A stretch of 64,000 nt of DNA from Rossellomorea pakistanensis (GTDB lineage Bacteria > Bacillota > Bacilli > Bacillales > Bacillaceae_B), in contig NZ_JAFBDZ010000003.1 of NCBI RefSeq assembly GCF_016908495.1, positions 372,001-436,000 on the forward strand, given 5' to 3'. Both the position numbers and the translations under genes were made by a program. This document shows positions 1 to 8,015 of the stretch, piece by piece (within the stretch, counting starts at the first letter, position 1; the number at the start of each line of letters is the position of its first letter). The notes below the pieces were generated by a model. It did no database searches, was not told where the DNA came from, and saw nothing but the letters and a program-made list of their open reading frames with translations.

Positions 1-278
1 ATAGCTGGATAGGTTTCGTTATATTTTGAGAATTTATTTTCGTCCTCATTCTTTTTTGATACAATTTTCATTTCTTTTAATTCTTCTGGAAATCGACGTT
101 TTAATTCAATGACGGCATCATAATAAGAAGTTTCATTTCTTACATTATTTTCATCTGTAAAAAACACGATCTCTTTTTTGATTATCTCATTGGCATCCGT
201 AATTTTTTCAACAGAGTTACAAGAAGACAGTATGAATATATTCAATAGTATAATGCTGATTAAAATTGAGTATCTCAT
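1..278 (-). CDS. Putative lipoprotein, C-terminus cut by window edge
   Basis: Open from an ATG at 278 to the left edge (92 codons visible, no stop). An AGGAAAAGAGG ribosome-binding site lies 8-18 bases upstream. The N-terminus is a short hydrophobic stretch ending in a lipobox (LSSC, Cys20), so the product should be exported and lipid-anchored. The visible mature part is charged and lysine/glutamate rich (for example YYDAVIELKRRFPEEL) and matches no family I recognise. Function unknown; the lipoprotein call is inferred from the lipobox. Confidence 0.7.
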   Translation of the reverse strand, partial: MRYSILISIILLNIFILSSCNSVEKITDANEIIKKEIVFFTDENNVRNETSYYDAVIELKRRFPEELKEMKIVSKKNEDENKFSKYNETYPA

Positions 279-488
279 CGATTATCCTCTTTTCCTCGCG
301 ATCTTTGATTGATTTGTAAAAATATTACTAATGAACTTCTTGATTCACATTTTAACATAAGGAAGTTATGAAAATTGGACTATCATTAAAATGTTACAAA
401 AATGAAAAATCAACAATATATTTAATATGTTTTATATATGGCCATAAAGAGAATATATTTAAATAAAAATAAATTCCGTGGTGAGAAT

Positions 489-737
489 ATGAAAAATTAT
501 ATTACATTCCTAATTCAATGGATCATTTGGAGCTTCTTCTCGCTAGCTGTCTGGCTTTCTCAGAAAGATCAGTTAGAGTATAAATGGATTATGTTTATGA
601 TCTTCTGTTATTTTGCCATTATGGTCGGGTTTAAAATTATTAAATCTAAAAGAGTCACATTTCTCATTACCACTCTCAGTCTTGCTACCTTTTTTTCATT
701 AAAATTTCTATTTGAACAATTCATTCCTTATAATTAA
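489..737 (+). CDS. Small multi-span membrane protein of unknown function
   Basis: An 82-residue protein with three hydrophobic segments (roughly residues 5-21, 30-46 and 55-73) separated by short charged loops. ATG 489 is preferred because GGTGAG lies just upstream; a reading frame continues up to 438 but has no ribosome-binding site there. I do not recognise the family. It stands alone between a divergent lipoprotein gene and the polysaccharide deacetylase gene. Confidence 0.55.
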   Translation: MKNYITFLIQWIIWSFFSLAVWLSQKDQLEYKWIMFMIFCYFAIMVGFKIIKSKRVTFLITTLSLATFFSLKFLFEQFIPYN

Positions 738-829
738 CAAGGTTTATTTTGTAAGAAGTGTAAATCGTCCACTATAAGGTATAGTTGTATGTTAAAATAT
801 TCAAAGGAAATATATGAAAGGTGAGAGAA

Positions 830-1663
830 ATGAAAAAATTTATTGTAGCCTGCGTAAGCATTCTATTGCTTACAGCCTGCACACAGGACGCAACATTAGA
901 AAAGCCTAAAGAAACGGAATTTAAAACGGAAGAAAAGAAAGAACAGGACACTTCAGGAGAAGAAAAAAAAGCTGTGGATGAAAGAAATTCAGAAGAAGAG
1001 GCTGCAAATGAAGAAGTTAAGGTAGATCCACAATATAAGGTTAATCCTGGTAATTGGTCTATTGAACCAATTGATGATGCAAACTCAAAAGTTGTATTAT
1101 TAACGATTGATGATGCCCCTGACAAACATGCATTAGAAATGGCTAAAACATTAAAAAAACTGGATGCGAAAGCGATATTCTTTGTTAATGGTCATTTTCT
1201 AGACACTCCTAAAGAAAAAGAAGCCTTAAAGCAAATCCACGACCTTGGTTTTATAATTGGAAATCATACATATTCACATAGGACGCTTAGTGAACTCAGT
1301 ATAGAGGAACAGCAGAAAGAAATTGTTTCTCTGAGTGATACAGTAGAATCAATCACAGGGGAAAGACCTAAATTTTTTAGAGCTCCATTTGGAGACAATA
1401 CAGATTTTAGTAAGCAAGTAGTGAACGATCAGAAAATGAGTTTAATGAATTGGACATACGGATATGATTGGGAGACGGATTATCAAACAGGAGAAGCAAT
1501 CGCTGAGATAATGGTGAATTCTCCATACTTAACTGACGGTGCGAATCTTCTTATGCATGACCGGGAATGGACAAATGAGGGTTTAGAAGCAATAGTAAAT
1601 GGTTTACGAGAAAAAGGCTACGAAATTCTGGATCCTAATTTAATTCAAACCCCAGAAGGATAA
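830..1663 (+). CDS. Polysaccharide deacetylase lipoprotein (CE4/NodB family)
   Basis: A 277-residue exported protein. Residues 1-17 are a lipoprotein signal ending in LLTAC. A Glu/Lys-rich linker follows to about residue 65, then a NodB fold with the CE4 motifs: TIDDAPD (catalytic and metal Asp), NHTYSH (metal His pair) and RAPFG. The family removes N-acetyl groups from cell-wall or surface polysaccharides; the substrate here cannot be told. ATG 830 is chosen over an in-frame GTG at 821 because GGTGAGAG sits directly before it. A stem-loop follows the stop. Monocistronic. Confidence 0.85.
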   Translation: MKKFIVACVSILLLTACTQDATLEKPKETEFKTEEKKEQDTSGEEKKAVDERNSEEEAANEEVKVDPQYKVNPGNWSIEPIDDANSKVVLLTIDDAPDKHALEMAKTLKKLDAKAIFFVNGHFLDTPKEKEALKQIHDLGFIIGNHTYSHRTLSELSIEEQQKEIVSLSDTVESITGERPKFFRAPFGDNTDFSKQVVNDQKMSLMNWTYGYDWETDYQTGEAIAEIMVNSPYLTDGANLLMHDREWTNEGLEAIVNGLREKGYEILDPNLIQTPEG

Positions 1664-1667
1664 AAAA

Positions 1668-1706
1668 GGAAAAGGGACTGGCATTAATAAATTGTCAGTT
1701 CCTTTT
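1668..1706 (+). terminator. Stem-loop after the deacetylase gene
   Basis: AAAGGGACTGGCA pairs with TGTCAGTTCCTTT around a short A/T loop, followed by TATTATCTT. Placed five bases after the stop codon; likely intrinsic terminator. Confidence 0.7.
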
Positions 1707-1740
1707 ATTATCTTCATACCTACGAGAGAATAGTATAAAT

Positions 1741-1754
1741 TGAAAGCGGTTTAA
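1741..1754. promoter_or_regulatory. cre-like CcpA site upstream of SR1
   Basis: TGAAAGCGGTTTAA matches 13 of 14 positions of the cre consensus TGNAANCGNTNWCA. It is centred about 90 bases before the proposed SR1 start. A second element of the same quality in inverse orientation (TTAAAACGCTTTCA) lies at 1847-1860, just inside the transcript. B. subtilis SR1 is known to be under CcpA as well as CcpN. Confidence 0.55.
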
Positions 1755-1785
1755 ATAATATATAATTGGAAGGAAAAACTTTTAA

Positions 1786-1833
1786 TGTGTCATACAATTT
1801 AGGCTTGAAATTTTAAATGTGTTATAATATTAT
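1786..1833 (+). promoter_or_regulatory. SR1 promoter with two CcpN-like operators
   Basis: TGTGTCATACA (1786-1796) fits the CcpN consensus TRTGHYATAYW at every position. TGTGTTATAAT (1818-1828) fits at 10 of 11 and overlaps the -10 region. The 32-base spacing is close to three helical turns. The promoter can be read as TTGAAA (1805-1810), 17 bases, TATTAT (1828-1833), or as an extended -10 TGTTATAAT (1820-1828). In B. subtilis CcpN represses SR1 and gluconeogenic genes in the presence of glucose, using two sites, one over the -10. The consensus is recalled, not searched. Confidence 0.6.
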
Positions 1834-1888
1834 AGATTTATAGAGATTAAAACGCTTTCAAACTAAATGACCAAGGAGAGATAAAATG

Positions 1889-2008
1889 ATGGGTACAATT
1901 GTTTGTCAAACATGTTTAAACACAATCGAGCACTTTGAAGATGAAAAGGTATCAGTTTTATTCTCCAATTGTTGTGATTGTGAAGACGAAGTAGAAATTG
2001 ACGATTAA
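1889..2008 (+). CDS. SR1P, GapA-binding peptide encoded by SR1
   Basis: A 39-residue peptide starting MGTIVCQTCLNTIEHFEDEK, the conserved N-terminus of the SR1P family, ending in an acidic tail (EDEVEIDD). It contains CxxC (Cys6, Cys9) and a C-terminal CCDC cluster. In B. subtilis SR1P binds the glycolytic GAPDH GapA and promotes GapA-RNase J1 interaction. AAGGAGAG at 1873-1880 gives an excellent binding site. Two tandem ATG codons (1886, 1889) exist; the second gives the usual 39 residues. It sits convergent to speA, as in other Bacillus. Confidence 0.9.
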   Translation: MGTIVCQTCLNTIEHFEDEKVSVLFSNCCDCEDEVEIDD

Positions 2009-2099
2009 TAATAATCAGAAATCTGTTTAAAGCTTTCGTTATAGACAATAAAATCCCAAAATAAAGATCGAGCAATTTTCTAGTGAATATTAAACGAAA

Positions 2100-2147
2100 A
2101 AGAACCATTATATAAAGTTGCCTATCCAACTTTATATAATGGTTCTT
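2100..2147. terminator. 21-bp perfect hairpin between SR1 and speA
   Basis: 2100-2120 and 2127-2147 are perfect reverse complements around the loop CCTATC. Read on the minus strand the stem is followed by TTTTTCGTTT, a good U-tract for terminating speA. On the plus strand the tail is poorer (AACTTATTG). Probably a shared terminator for convergent speA and SR1. Confidence 0.75.
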
Positions 2148-2288
2148 AACTTATTGTAAAGAGATTACTACGAAATATGGTTGTCCCCAAGTTAGCCCAG
2201 CACTATACCCCGCTAGTTTTAAGCTAAGAAGTGAAGGGAAAACACGATTACATATTACGGTCTGTTTTTGGTGATCAGTTCCTTTTGA

Positions 2289-3758
2289 TTAGCGTATGGC
2301 TTTATGTTCTTTTATGACGCGTAAATGTCTTAGGTCATAATCCTCTGGACCTTGTACTGGAAGTCCAGCCGCTATATTGGTTTTAATATAGTTAATATTT
2401 TCAGCTGTAATGATTTCTCCTGGAATAAAGATTGGGATTCCTGGTGGATAAACCATAATAAATTCTGCGATGATCCGTCCGACAGAATCATCAATTGGAA
2501 TGACCTCAGTATCAGCGTAAAAGGCATCCCTAGGACTCAGTGATAGTACTGGAATATCCGGTAAAAGGACTTTAGGACGAGAATCATCGTTGATTTGTGA
2601 GAACTGTGTTGAAAGCTCTTGTAAAGCAAGTACTAATTTTTCACCTTCAGCAAGAGTGTCGCCAGGTGTTATAATACAAAGGATATTGTAAAGATCGGAA
2701 AGCTCTACCTCGATATTATGAACCTCTCGTAACCATTTTTCTGCATCATATCCTGAAATCCCTAAATCCTTAATTGAAATAATTAGCTTTGTTGGATCAT
2801 AATCGAAAGTTGCTTTAGTACCTAAAATTTCTTTACCAACGCAGTATAGATTTTCAATATCATTGATTTTTTTACGAAGTGTTTCAGATAGCTGAATGGT
2901 TTGTTCGATTAGTTCTTTTCCTTCAGTAGCCAACCTTTTTCTAGCCACATCAAGGGAAGCTAGTAATAAATAGGAAGTAGAAGTTGTCGTCAGCATACTC
3001 AAAATGCTTTGTACCCTTTTTGGTGACACCAGACCCTCTCGAATATTTAATATAGAGCTTTGAGTCATGGAGCCACCCAATTTATGAACGCTTGTTGCTG
3101 CCATATCAGCTCCAGCCTGCATAGCAGAAAGAGGTAGATCATCATGGAAATGAATATGGACTCCATGTGCTTCATCGACAAGTACTGGTACTTGGTAAGA
3201 ATGAGCAATTTCGACGATTTTTTTCAAATCAGCTGAAATTCCAAAATAAGTAGGGTTGATAACTAGTACTCCCTTTGCATCAGGGTTTTGTTCTAACGCT
3301 TTTGATACTGAATCAGTTGTGATACCATGTGATATCCCTAAGTCTACATCTACATCAGGATGAATGAAAATAGGTGTCGCACCTGAGAATACAATGGCGC
3401 TCATAACGGATTTATGAACATTTCTAGGGACAATAATCTTATCTCCAGGGCCACATACCGACATCACCATTGTCATAATGGCACCGCTCGTTCCTTGAAC
3501 GGAGAAGAAGGTATGATCTGCACCAAAAGCCTCGGCAGCTAAATCTTGTGCTTGTTTAATCATGCCTTTTGGCTGATGGAGGTCATCTAATGGGCCAATA
3601 TTGATTAAATCTATTGAAAGTGCATTTTCACCAATAAATGATCTAAATTCTGGATCCATTCCTGCTCCTTTTTTATGACCAGGAATATGGAATTGTAAGG
3701 GATTTTTTTTACTATGTTCAATTAAGCCTGTAAACAGTGGCGTTTTATATTGGGACAA
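2289..3758 (-). CDS. speA: Arginine decarboxylase-type PLP enzyme (SpeA)
   Basis: A 489-residue group III Orn/Lys/Arg decarboxylase, the same length as B. subtilis SpeA. It decarboxylates arginine to agmatine for polyamine synthesis. The N-terminal HIPGHKKGAG segment is typical; the PLP lysine is Lys226 in SVHKLGGS, with VDEAHG (Asp195, His198) before it. The start is TTG at 3758, preceded by AAAGAGGTG at a good distance; the nearby ATG at 3764 is out of frame. The neighbourhood (SR1 downstream) matches B. subtilis. Arginine is inferred from orthology; the related lysine decarboxylases look alike. Confidence 0.88.
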   Translation of the reverse strand: MSQYKTPLFTGLIEHSKKNPLQFHIPGHKKGAGMDPEFRSFIGENALSIDLINIGPLDDLHQPKGMIKQAQDLAAEAFGADHTFFSVQGTSGAIMTMVMSVCGPGDKIIVPRNVHKSVMSAIVFSGATPIFIHPDVDVDLGISHGITTDSVSKALEQNPDAKGVLVINPTYFGISADLKKIVEIAHSYQVPVLVDEAHGVHIHFHDDLPLSAMQAGADMAATSVHKLGGSMTQSSILNIREGLVSPKRVQSILSMLTTTSTSYLLLASLDVARKRLATEGKELIEQTIQLSETLRKKINDIENLYCVGKEILGTKATFDYDPTKLIISIKDLGISGYDAEKWLREVHNIEVELSDLYNILCIITPGDTLAEGEKLVLALQELSTQFSQINDDSRPKVLLPDIPVLSLSPRDAFYADTEVIPIDDSVGRIIAEFIMVYPPGIPIFIPGEIITAENINYIKTNIAAGLPVQGPEDYDLRHLRVIKEHKAIR

Positions 3759-3974
3759 TTCATTCTACACCTCTTTAAAGTTGCTAATAACTAAGTAACG
3801 ACATGTATTTTACACCATAAGCCATGGGAAAGACGATTAGCTCAAGGCACTTTCGAAATTATAGCACTTTCTTTTTCGTTTTCATAGTGGCATTTGCCTA
3901 AGCTTTTTCATTTTGTCAAATAGAGAGGATTTTATCAACGTAAGAGAGAAATAGTGTGTGAGGGAGTGAAAGAT

Positions 3975-4934
3975 ATGAACTGGAAAACAAGAGTAACAGA
4001 GTTATTAGGAATTAAATACCCTATAATTCAAGGTGGGCTAGCGTATTTAGCTTATTCAGATTTAGCTGCAGCGGTATCTAATGCAGGTGGACTCGGACAA
4101 ATAACAGCTATGTCTTTACCATCTCCAGAAGCACTTAAAGAAGAAATAAGGAAGGTAAGGACCCTGACAGATAAACCATTTGGAGTAAATTTTGCCATTG
4201 GTCAGCATGGCAGACCTTTCTCTCACTATTTAGATGTAGCAATCGACGAAAAGGTACCGGTTATTTCGATGACAGGTGGCAACCCAACACCGATTTTCGA
4301 ACAACTTGAAGGGGTAGAAGTTAAAAAGCTTGTTTTAGTCGCTGCTAAAAGACAAGCAATCAAGGCTGAAGAGCTAGGTGCTGATGCCGTAATGGTAGTA
4401 GGTCAAGAAGGTGGAGGGCATATTGGCAAAGACGATATTGGAACGTTTGTATTAATACCGAGAGTAGTTGATGCTGTTTCTATACCAGTTATAGCTTCTG
4501 GAGGTATAGGAGATGGCAGGGGGGTTATGGCTGCAATTAGTCTGGGAGCAGAAGGAGTGGAAATGGGCACTCGATTTATTGCAACAAAAGAATGCATCCA
4601 TGCTTCGGATGTATATAAACAGCGATTGATTGAGGGATCTGAAAATGATACAGTGGTCATTAAGCGATCGATAGGTGCTCCTGCCAGGGCTATAAAGGGG
4701 CCATGGACTGAGAAAATTTTAACCATCGAAAGCCAAAAAGGATCATATGATGACTTAAAAGTTTTGATCAGTGGAAAAGCAAATCAGAAATACATATATG
4801 AAGGATTTGAAGATCAAGGATTTGGTTGGGCAGGTCAGGTCATGGGGCTCATTCATGATATTCCTGATGTGGACAATCTTTTTAGAAATATCTTTTCTGA
4901 AGCTGAAACCATTCGAGAAAAATGGTCAAAATAA
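3975..4934 (+). CDS. FMN-dependent nitronate monooxygenase / enoyl reductase-like protein
   Basis: A 319-residue TIM-barrel flavoprotein of the 2-nitropropane dioxygenase/FabK superfamily. The N-terminus [16 protein letters not shown] and the phosphate-binding [11 protein letters not shown] and [10 protein letters not shown] motifs bind FMN. Members either oxidise alkyl nitronates or reduce enoyl-ACP with NAD(P)H; sequence alone does not separate these here. ATG 3975 with AGGGAGTGA upstream is preferred to the in-frame upstream start at 3954. The gene ends 34 bases before yktA and may be co-transcribed with it; it is not part of the B. subtilis order. Confidence 0.8.
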   Translation: MNWKTRVTELLGIKYPIIQGGLAYLAYSDLAAAVSNAGGLGQITAMSLPSPEALKEEIRKVRTLTDKPFGVNFAIGQHGRPFSHYLDVAIDEKVPVISMTGGNPTPIFEQLEGVEVKKLVLVAAKRQAIKAEELGADAVMVVGQEGGGHIGKDDIGTFVLIPRVVDAVSIPVIASGGIGDGRGVMAAISLGAEGVEMGTRFIATKECIHASDVYKQRLIEGSENDTVVIKRSIGAPARAIKGPWTEKILTIESQKGSYDDLKVLISGKANQKYIYEGFEDQGFGWAGQVMGLIHDIPDVDNLFRNIFSEAETIREKWSK

Positions 4935-4968
4935 GGTTATCTTAAATTTCACGAAGAAGGTGCTAAGC

Positions 4969-5247
4969 ATGGAATACCAATATCCATTCTCAATAGATTG
5001 GTCAACAGAGGAAGTCATAGATGTGGTAAAGTTTTTTGAAACCATTGAGAAGGCATATGAAAAAGGAATAAAAAGAGAGTTGCTGATGGATTCTTATCGA
5101 AGGTTTAAGGAGATTGTACCAAGTAAATCAGAAGAGAAGAAGATCTTTAAGGAGTTTGAAGAATCAAGTGGATATTCTTCTTATCATGCAGTAAAAGAAA
5201 TGAGAAACAGTGAAGATGGAATGATTATATCAATGAAAAAACAATAA
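4969..5247 (+). CDS. yktA: UPF0223 family protein YktA
   Basis: A 92-residue soluble helical protein starting [20 protein letters not shown] and containing [17 protein letters not shown], both hallmarks of the YktA/UPF0223 family. Function unknown. The reading frame is open upstream into the oxidoreductase gene, but GAAGGTG before ATG 4969 and family length fix the start. Followed by a long imperfect hairpin. Order yktA-yktB-ykzI-suhB is the same as in B. subtilis. Confidence 0.9.
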   Translation: MEYQYPFSIDWSTEEVIDVVKFFETIEKAYEKGIKRELLMDSYRRFKEIVPSKSEEKKIFKEFEESSGYSSYHAVKEMRNSEDGMIISMKKQ

Positions 5248-5248
5248 A

Positions 5249-5327
5249 GAGCTAGTCTTAAAAGATTGGCATCCGGTGAATCCCTTTTGGAAACTCTCAA
5301 GATGCTGGTCTTTATAAGACTAGCTCT
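5249..5327. repeat. Long imperfect inverted repeat after yktA
   Basis: GAGCTAGTCTTA plus AAAGATTGGCATC on the left pairs almost fully with GATGCTGGTCTTT plus ATAAGACTAGCTC on the right (about 26 bp of stem, loop about 27 bases). There is no clean U-tract on either side. It may work as terminator for yktA and convergent yktB, or be a small mobile palindrome. Confidence 0.65.
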
Positions 5328-5398
5328 GTATTTGTATAACAAAAGAAATGCCAAAAGAAAGATAAATCTATATGATTTTCCTCCCTTTGTAGTGTTTA

Positions 5399-6016
5399 TT
5401 AAAGTTTATAAAGGGGTAATAATTTTATAAATGCATCATGAATGGTTTCAAGAGTTTCTTTCCCGGACATTTTTATCGCCTTTTCTTTTGGGATTTGAAT
5501 TCCACAAAGAATTTCAGCTTTTTTAACGGTTTGAAGACGGTTGAACAGTTGTTGAAGGTCCTCATCCGTCATTTCGGAGAAAGTTTTTGCATCAGGTTTT
5601 GTATGATCACCTGACCAGACAAAATGATCAGGAATATCTGACCGTAACGAATCCATATGCAATTCTAAAGTTTTTCCGTATTCTTCCTTATTAGGTGCTT
5701 CATATATCATTGCATACCATACAAAAACATGAGTTTCCCAAAGGCCAATTTGAAAATGGGGGTGCTGCTTATATCCTCTTTTGTTATTGGCAAAAGCCAC
5801 CCAGGTATCATCTGGGGGATTGACTGAACGACGTGCATGTTTTGCAACATGTGGGAATATTTCATCTCCAACCAAGGTGCTAAGGGTTGGTGAGAAGTGA
5901 TCTCCGAGCCATTCAAGTTTTGGTCTAATTGTATTAATAAGAGCTTCCATTCGATTTTCAAGACCATCAATTTTAAATACATCAAAGTCTTTTCTTTTAA
6001 AACCATTAAATCTCAT
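5399..6016 (-). CDS. yktB: DUF1054 protein YktB
   Basis: A 205-residue soluble protein of the YktB (DUF1054/UPF0637) family, starting [20 protein letters not shown], with the conserved [20 protein letters not shown] core. No activity is established. AAGGAGG eight bases before ATG 6016 fixes the start; the frame continues 30 codons further up without a binding site. It converges with yktA and diverges from ykzI. Confidence 0.9.
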   Translation of the reverse strand: MRFNGFKRKDFDVFKIDGLENRMEALINTIRPKLEWLGDHFSPTLSTLVGDEIFPHVAKHARRSVNPPDDTWVAFANNKRGYKQHPHFQIGLWETHVFVWYAMIYEAPNKEEYGKTLELHMDSLRSDIPDHFVWSGDHTKPDAKTFSEMTDEDLQQLFNRLQTVKKAEILCGIQIPKEKAIKMSGKETLETIHDAFIKLLPLYKL

Positions 6017-6202
6017 TAAAATGTGCCTCCTTGATATGTTAGAAAACATTTTATCATAGTAGCTTTTACAAAATGAACTAACTTGATTCCGCTTAGGTGA
6101 ATACACATTTTTGTTACGGGATTGTTTCTTCCCTCATACTATGTAGTAAATATTATCTGAATATTCTATATACGAAAAGAAATCGGAAGGGGTGTATTGT
6201 CT

Positions 6203-6397
6203 GTGAAACAAGTTATGAGCTCCTCAAGAAAAAAAGATATAAGACAGCAGAAGTTAGCTATTCTTAGATTAGAAATGGACTATGAATTAGCCGTTCTTTT
6301 TGAAGCCCTTCAAGATGAGAACCAAGAAGTACAGAAAAAATCAAAAGATAAATTGACTAAAATTCGGGACGAATTGGTAAAATTACAAGCTCTTTAA
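6203..6397 (+). CDS. ykzI: Small protein YkzI-like
   Basis: A 64-residue, highly charged, probably all-helical protein (RQQKLAILRLEMDYELAVL core). Position between yktB and the suhB-type gene matches B. subtilis ykzI. GGAAGGGG at 6185-6192 serves either GTG 6203 (10-base gap, chosen) or TTG 6197 (4-base gap). Function unknown. The 200 bases to the next gene contain no terminator that I can see, only AT-rich sequence. Confidence 0.7.
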   Translation: MKQVMSSSRKKDIRQQKLAILRLEMDYELAVLFEALQDENQEVQKKSKDKLTKIRDELVKLQAL

Positions 6398-6598
6398 TGA
6401 TTAAGATTAGAAATGTGCTGATGCTAAAGGAGATATTAATTAAACATGATGATGTTATTTTCCACATAGCGGACTCTTGAAGCTTGAAAAGGGTTCGCAT
6501 TTTTATGATTTAAAAATTCAAAAACTTGAATAGGGAAATAATTTAATTTAAGCTATTAGCTAAACAGTGGTCAACCATATTTTACTGGAGGATTATCG

Positions 6599-7393
6599 AT
6601 GTCAAATTGGTCAGAGATGGATACATATGCGAAACAATGGATAAAAGAAGCTGGAAAGAAGGTTAGAGAATCCTTTCAAACAGAGTTAAATATTCAGACA
6701 AAGTCGAACCGAAACGATCTTGTTACAAACATTGATAAAGAAACAGAACAATTTTTCATAGAAAAAATTAGGGCGGTCTATCCTAATCATAAAATCCTTG
6801 GTGAGGAAGGCTTTGGTGATGAACTAGAAAGTCTTGACGGCATTGTTTGGATTATTGACCCAATTGATGGAACTATGAATTTTGTTCATCAGCAAAGAAA
6901 TTTTGCAATATCTATTGGTGTTTATGAGAATGGTACAGGTATATTGGGATATATCTATGATGTTGTCCATGATGAATTATATCATGGACAGAAAGGAAAA
7001 GGGGCTTATATGAATGATTATGCCCTACCTAAGCTTGAAGCTGTTAAAGTAGAAAATGCCGTCATTGCATTAAATGCATTATGGGTAACGGAAAATCGAA
7101 AAATAGATCCAAGTATTTTAGCACCACTTGTACGTGACGTTAGGGCTACAAGGTCATACGGATCTGCGGCATTAGAGATGGCCTTTGTAGCTTCAGGTAG
7201 GCTTGATGCATACTTAACAATGAGATTAGCACCATGGGATATTGCTGGTGGGAAAGTATTAATTGAAGAAGTGGGAGGAGTCGTTACTGATTTAAAAGGT
7301 AATGAATTAAACCTTCTGAATAAAAGCTCGCTACTCGTTGGGAAGCCAAGGCTTCACAATAGGATCTTATATGATTACCTTAATAAAGGGTAA
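6599..7393 (+). CDS. suhB: Inositol monophosphatase family protein (YktC/SuhB type)
   Basis: A 264-residue Mg-dependent phosphatase. It carries the family motifs GEEGFG (metal Glu), DPIDGTMNF (residues about 87-95) and WDIAGG (about 214-219). The family hydrolyses inositol-1-phosphate and related phosphomonoesters; bacterial members may prefer other substrates. GGAGGATTATCG precedes ATG 6599. Orthologue of B. subtilis YktC by position and length. A strong terminator follows. Confidence 0.88.
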   Translation: MSNWSEMDTYAKQWIKEAGKKVRESFQTELNIQTKSNRNDLVTNIDKETEQFFIEKIRAVYPNHKILGEEGFGDELESLDGIVWIIDPIDGTMNFVHQQRNFAISIGVYENGTGILGYIYDVVHDELYHGQKGKGAYMNDYALPKLEAVKVENAVIALNALWVTENRKIDPSILAPLVRDVRATRSYGSAALEMAFVASGRLDAYLTMRLAPWDIAGGKVLIEEVGGVVTDLKGNELNLLNKSSLLVGKPRLHNRILYDYLNKG

Positions 7394-7410
7394 CGATCAA
7401 ATGTTGAAGA

Positions 7411-7466
7411 AAAAAATCAGCCCTCATTTCACGATTTCTAAATGTAAAAATGAGGCTGATTTTTTA
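7411..7466 (+). terminator. Terminator after suhB-type gene
   Basis: AAAAAATCAGCC-CTCATTT pairs with AAATGAGGCTGATTTTTT, ending in a T-run. A clear intrinsic terminator; it can also work towards the minus strand. Confidence 0.85.
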
Positions 7467-7520
7467 TACACCCTGTAAGATCATAAAAAAGGGTGTATAT
7501 ACGGAAAGAAGGTATATCTT

Positions 7521-7560
7521 TATCCAGCTAACCCCCTAGCTTCTCGAGACATAAGACGCC
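7521..7560 (+). repeat. Truncated left end of repeat family A
   Basis: ATCCAGCT followed by CCCTAGCTTCTCGAGACATA and AGACGCC resembles the first 40 bases of the 124-bp family A repeat at 14127, 27687 and 53806, but the hairpin and right end are missing. Looks like a decayed remnant in the 180-base gap before ylaF. Confidence 0.5.
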
Positions 7561-7573
7561 TCCACTTGTATTG

Positions 7574-7759
7574 TTATAATTTACCTTCTTCTCGATATTT
7601 TTTCTTTGTTTTAAAACCAAACCCCATTACTATAAAAAGAACAATTATACTGATTGAAGCGATTAGGATACTTTCTTCTCCAATGGCCACTCCTATTCCC
7701 ATGATACAGGCTGCAGCTAATGCAGCGAACAAAACAAAAATCCATTTAATATTTTTCAA
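7574..7759 (-). CDS. ylaF: Small membrane protein YlaF (DUF5325)
   Basis: A 61-residue protein with two membrane segments (about residues 4-22 and 29-47) and a basic tail (KTKKKYREEGKL). TTG 7759 is chosen since AAAGGAG lies seven bases upstream and gives the 61-62-residue length of B. subtilis YlaF; the frame upstream to 7780 overlaps this binding site. Divergent from typA, as in B. subtilis. Function unknown. Confidence 0.75.
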   Translation of the reverse strand: MKNIKWIFVLFAALAAACIMGIGVAIGEESILIASISIIVLFIVMGFGFKTKKKYREEGKL

Positions 7760-7956
7760 AGCTATTTCTCCTTTTTCCATCTAGTGGTATTTATTTAAAT
7801 AATAAAATCTCGATTAATGAATGAAGTTCTAACGAATTAGAGATAAATAGGGTAAGCAATAGTCTACAGGGTACGAAAAAATTCCATCTGGAGCAAATAC
7901 TTTGCTTGACCCTATCTCTATTGTACAATATTCTATTTCTGCTTTTCTACTAGCTA

Positions 7957-7965
7957 TGATATAAT
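7957..7965 (+). promoter_or_regulatory. Extended -10 promoter for typA
   Basis: TGATATAAT is a perfect extended -10 (TGN-TATAAT), 50 bases before the typA start. No good -35 is seen 17 bases upstream, which is normal for this promoter type. Confidence 0.55.
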
Positions 7966-8015
7966 AGCTTAGTTAAAAGAAAGCTCAACATAAATAGCGA
8001 TCAGGAGTGAAAATT

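Larger units (their letters stand above)
1838..2147 (+). ncRNA. SR1-type dual-function regulatory RNA
   Basis: Proposed transcript from the promoter at 1805-1833 to the hairpin at 2100-2147. It contains the SR1P reading frame and about 90 bases of downstream sequence. In B. subtilis SR1 both base-pairs with ahrC mRNA and encodes SR1P. The location next to speA is conserved. The length of about 310 bases exceeds the roughly 205-base B. subtilis RNA, so the true 3' end may be earlier. Base-pairing with ahrC cannot be tested here. Confidence 0.55.

Noticed and set aside
1863-2129. 88-codon minus-strand frame over SR1P
   Set aside because: Antisense to the recognised SR1P gene and passing through the terminator hairpin; no binding site.
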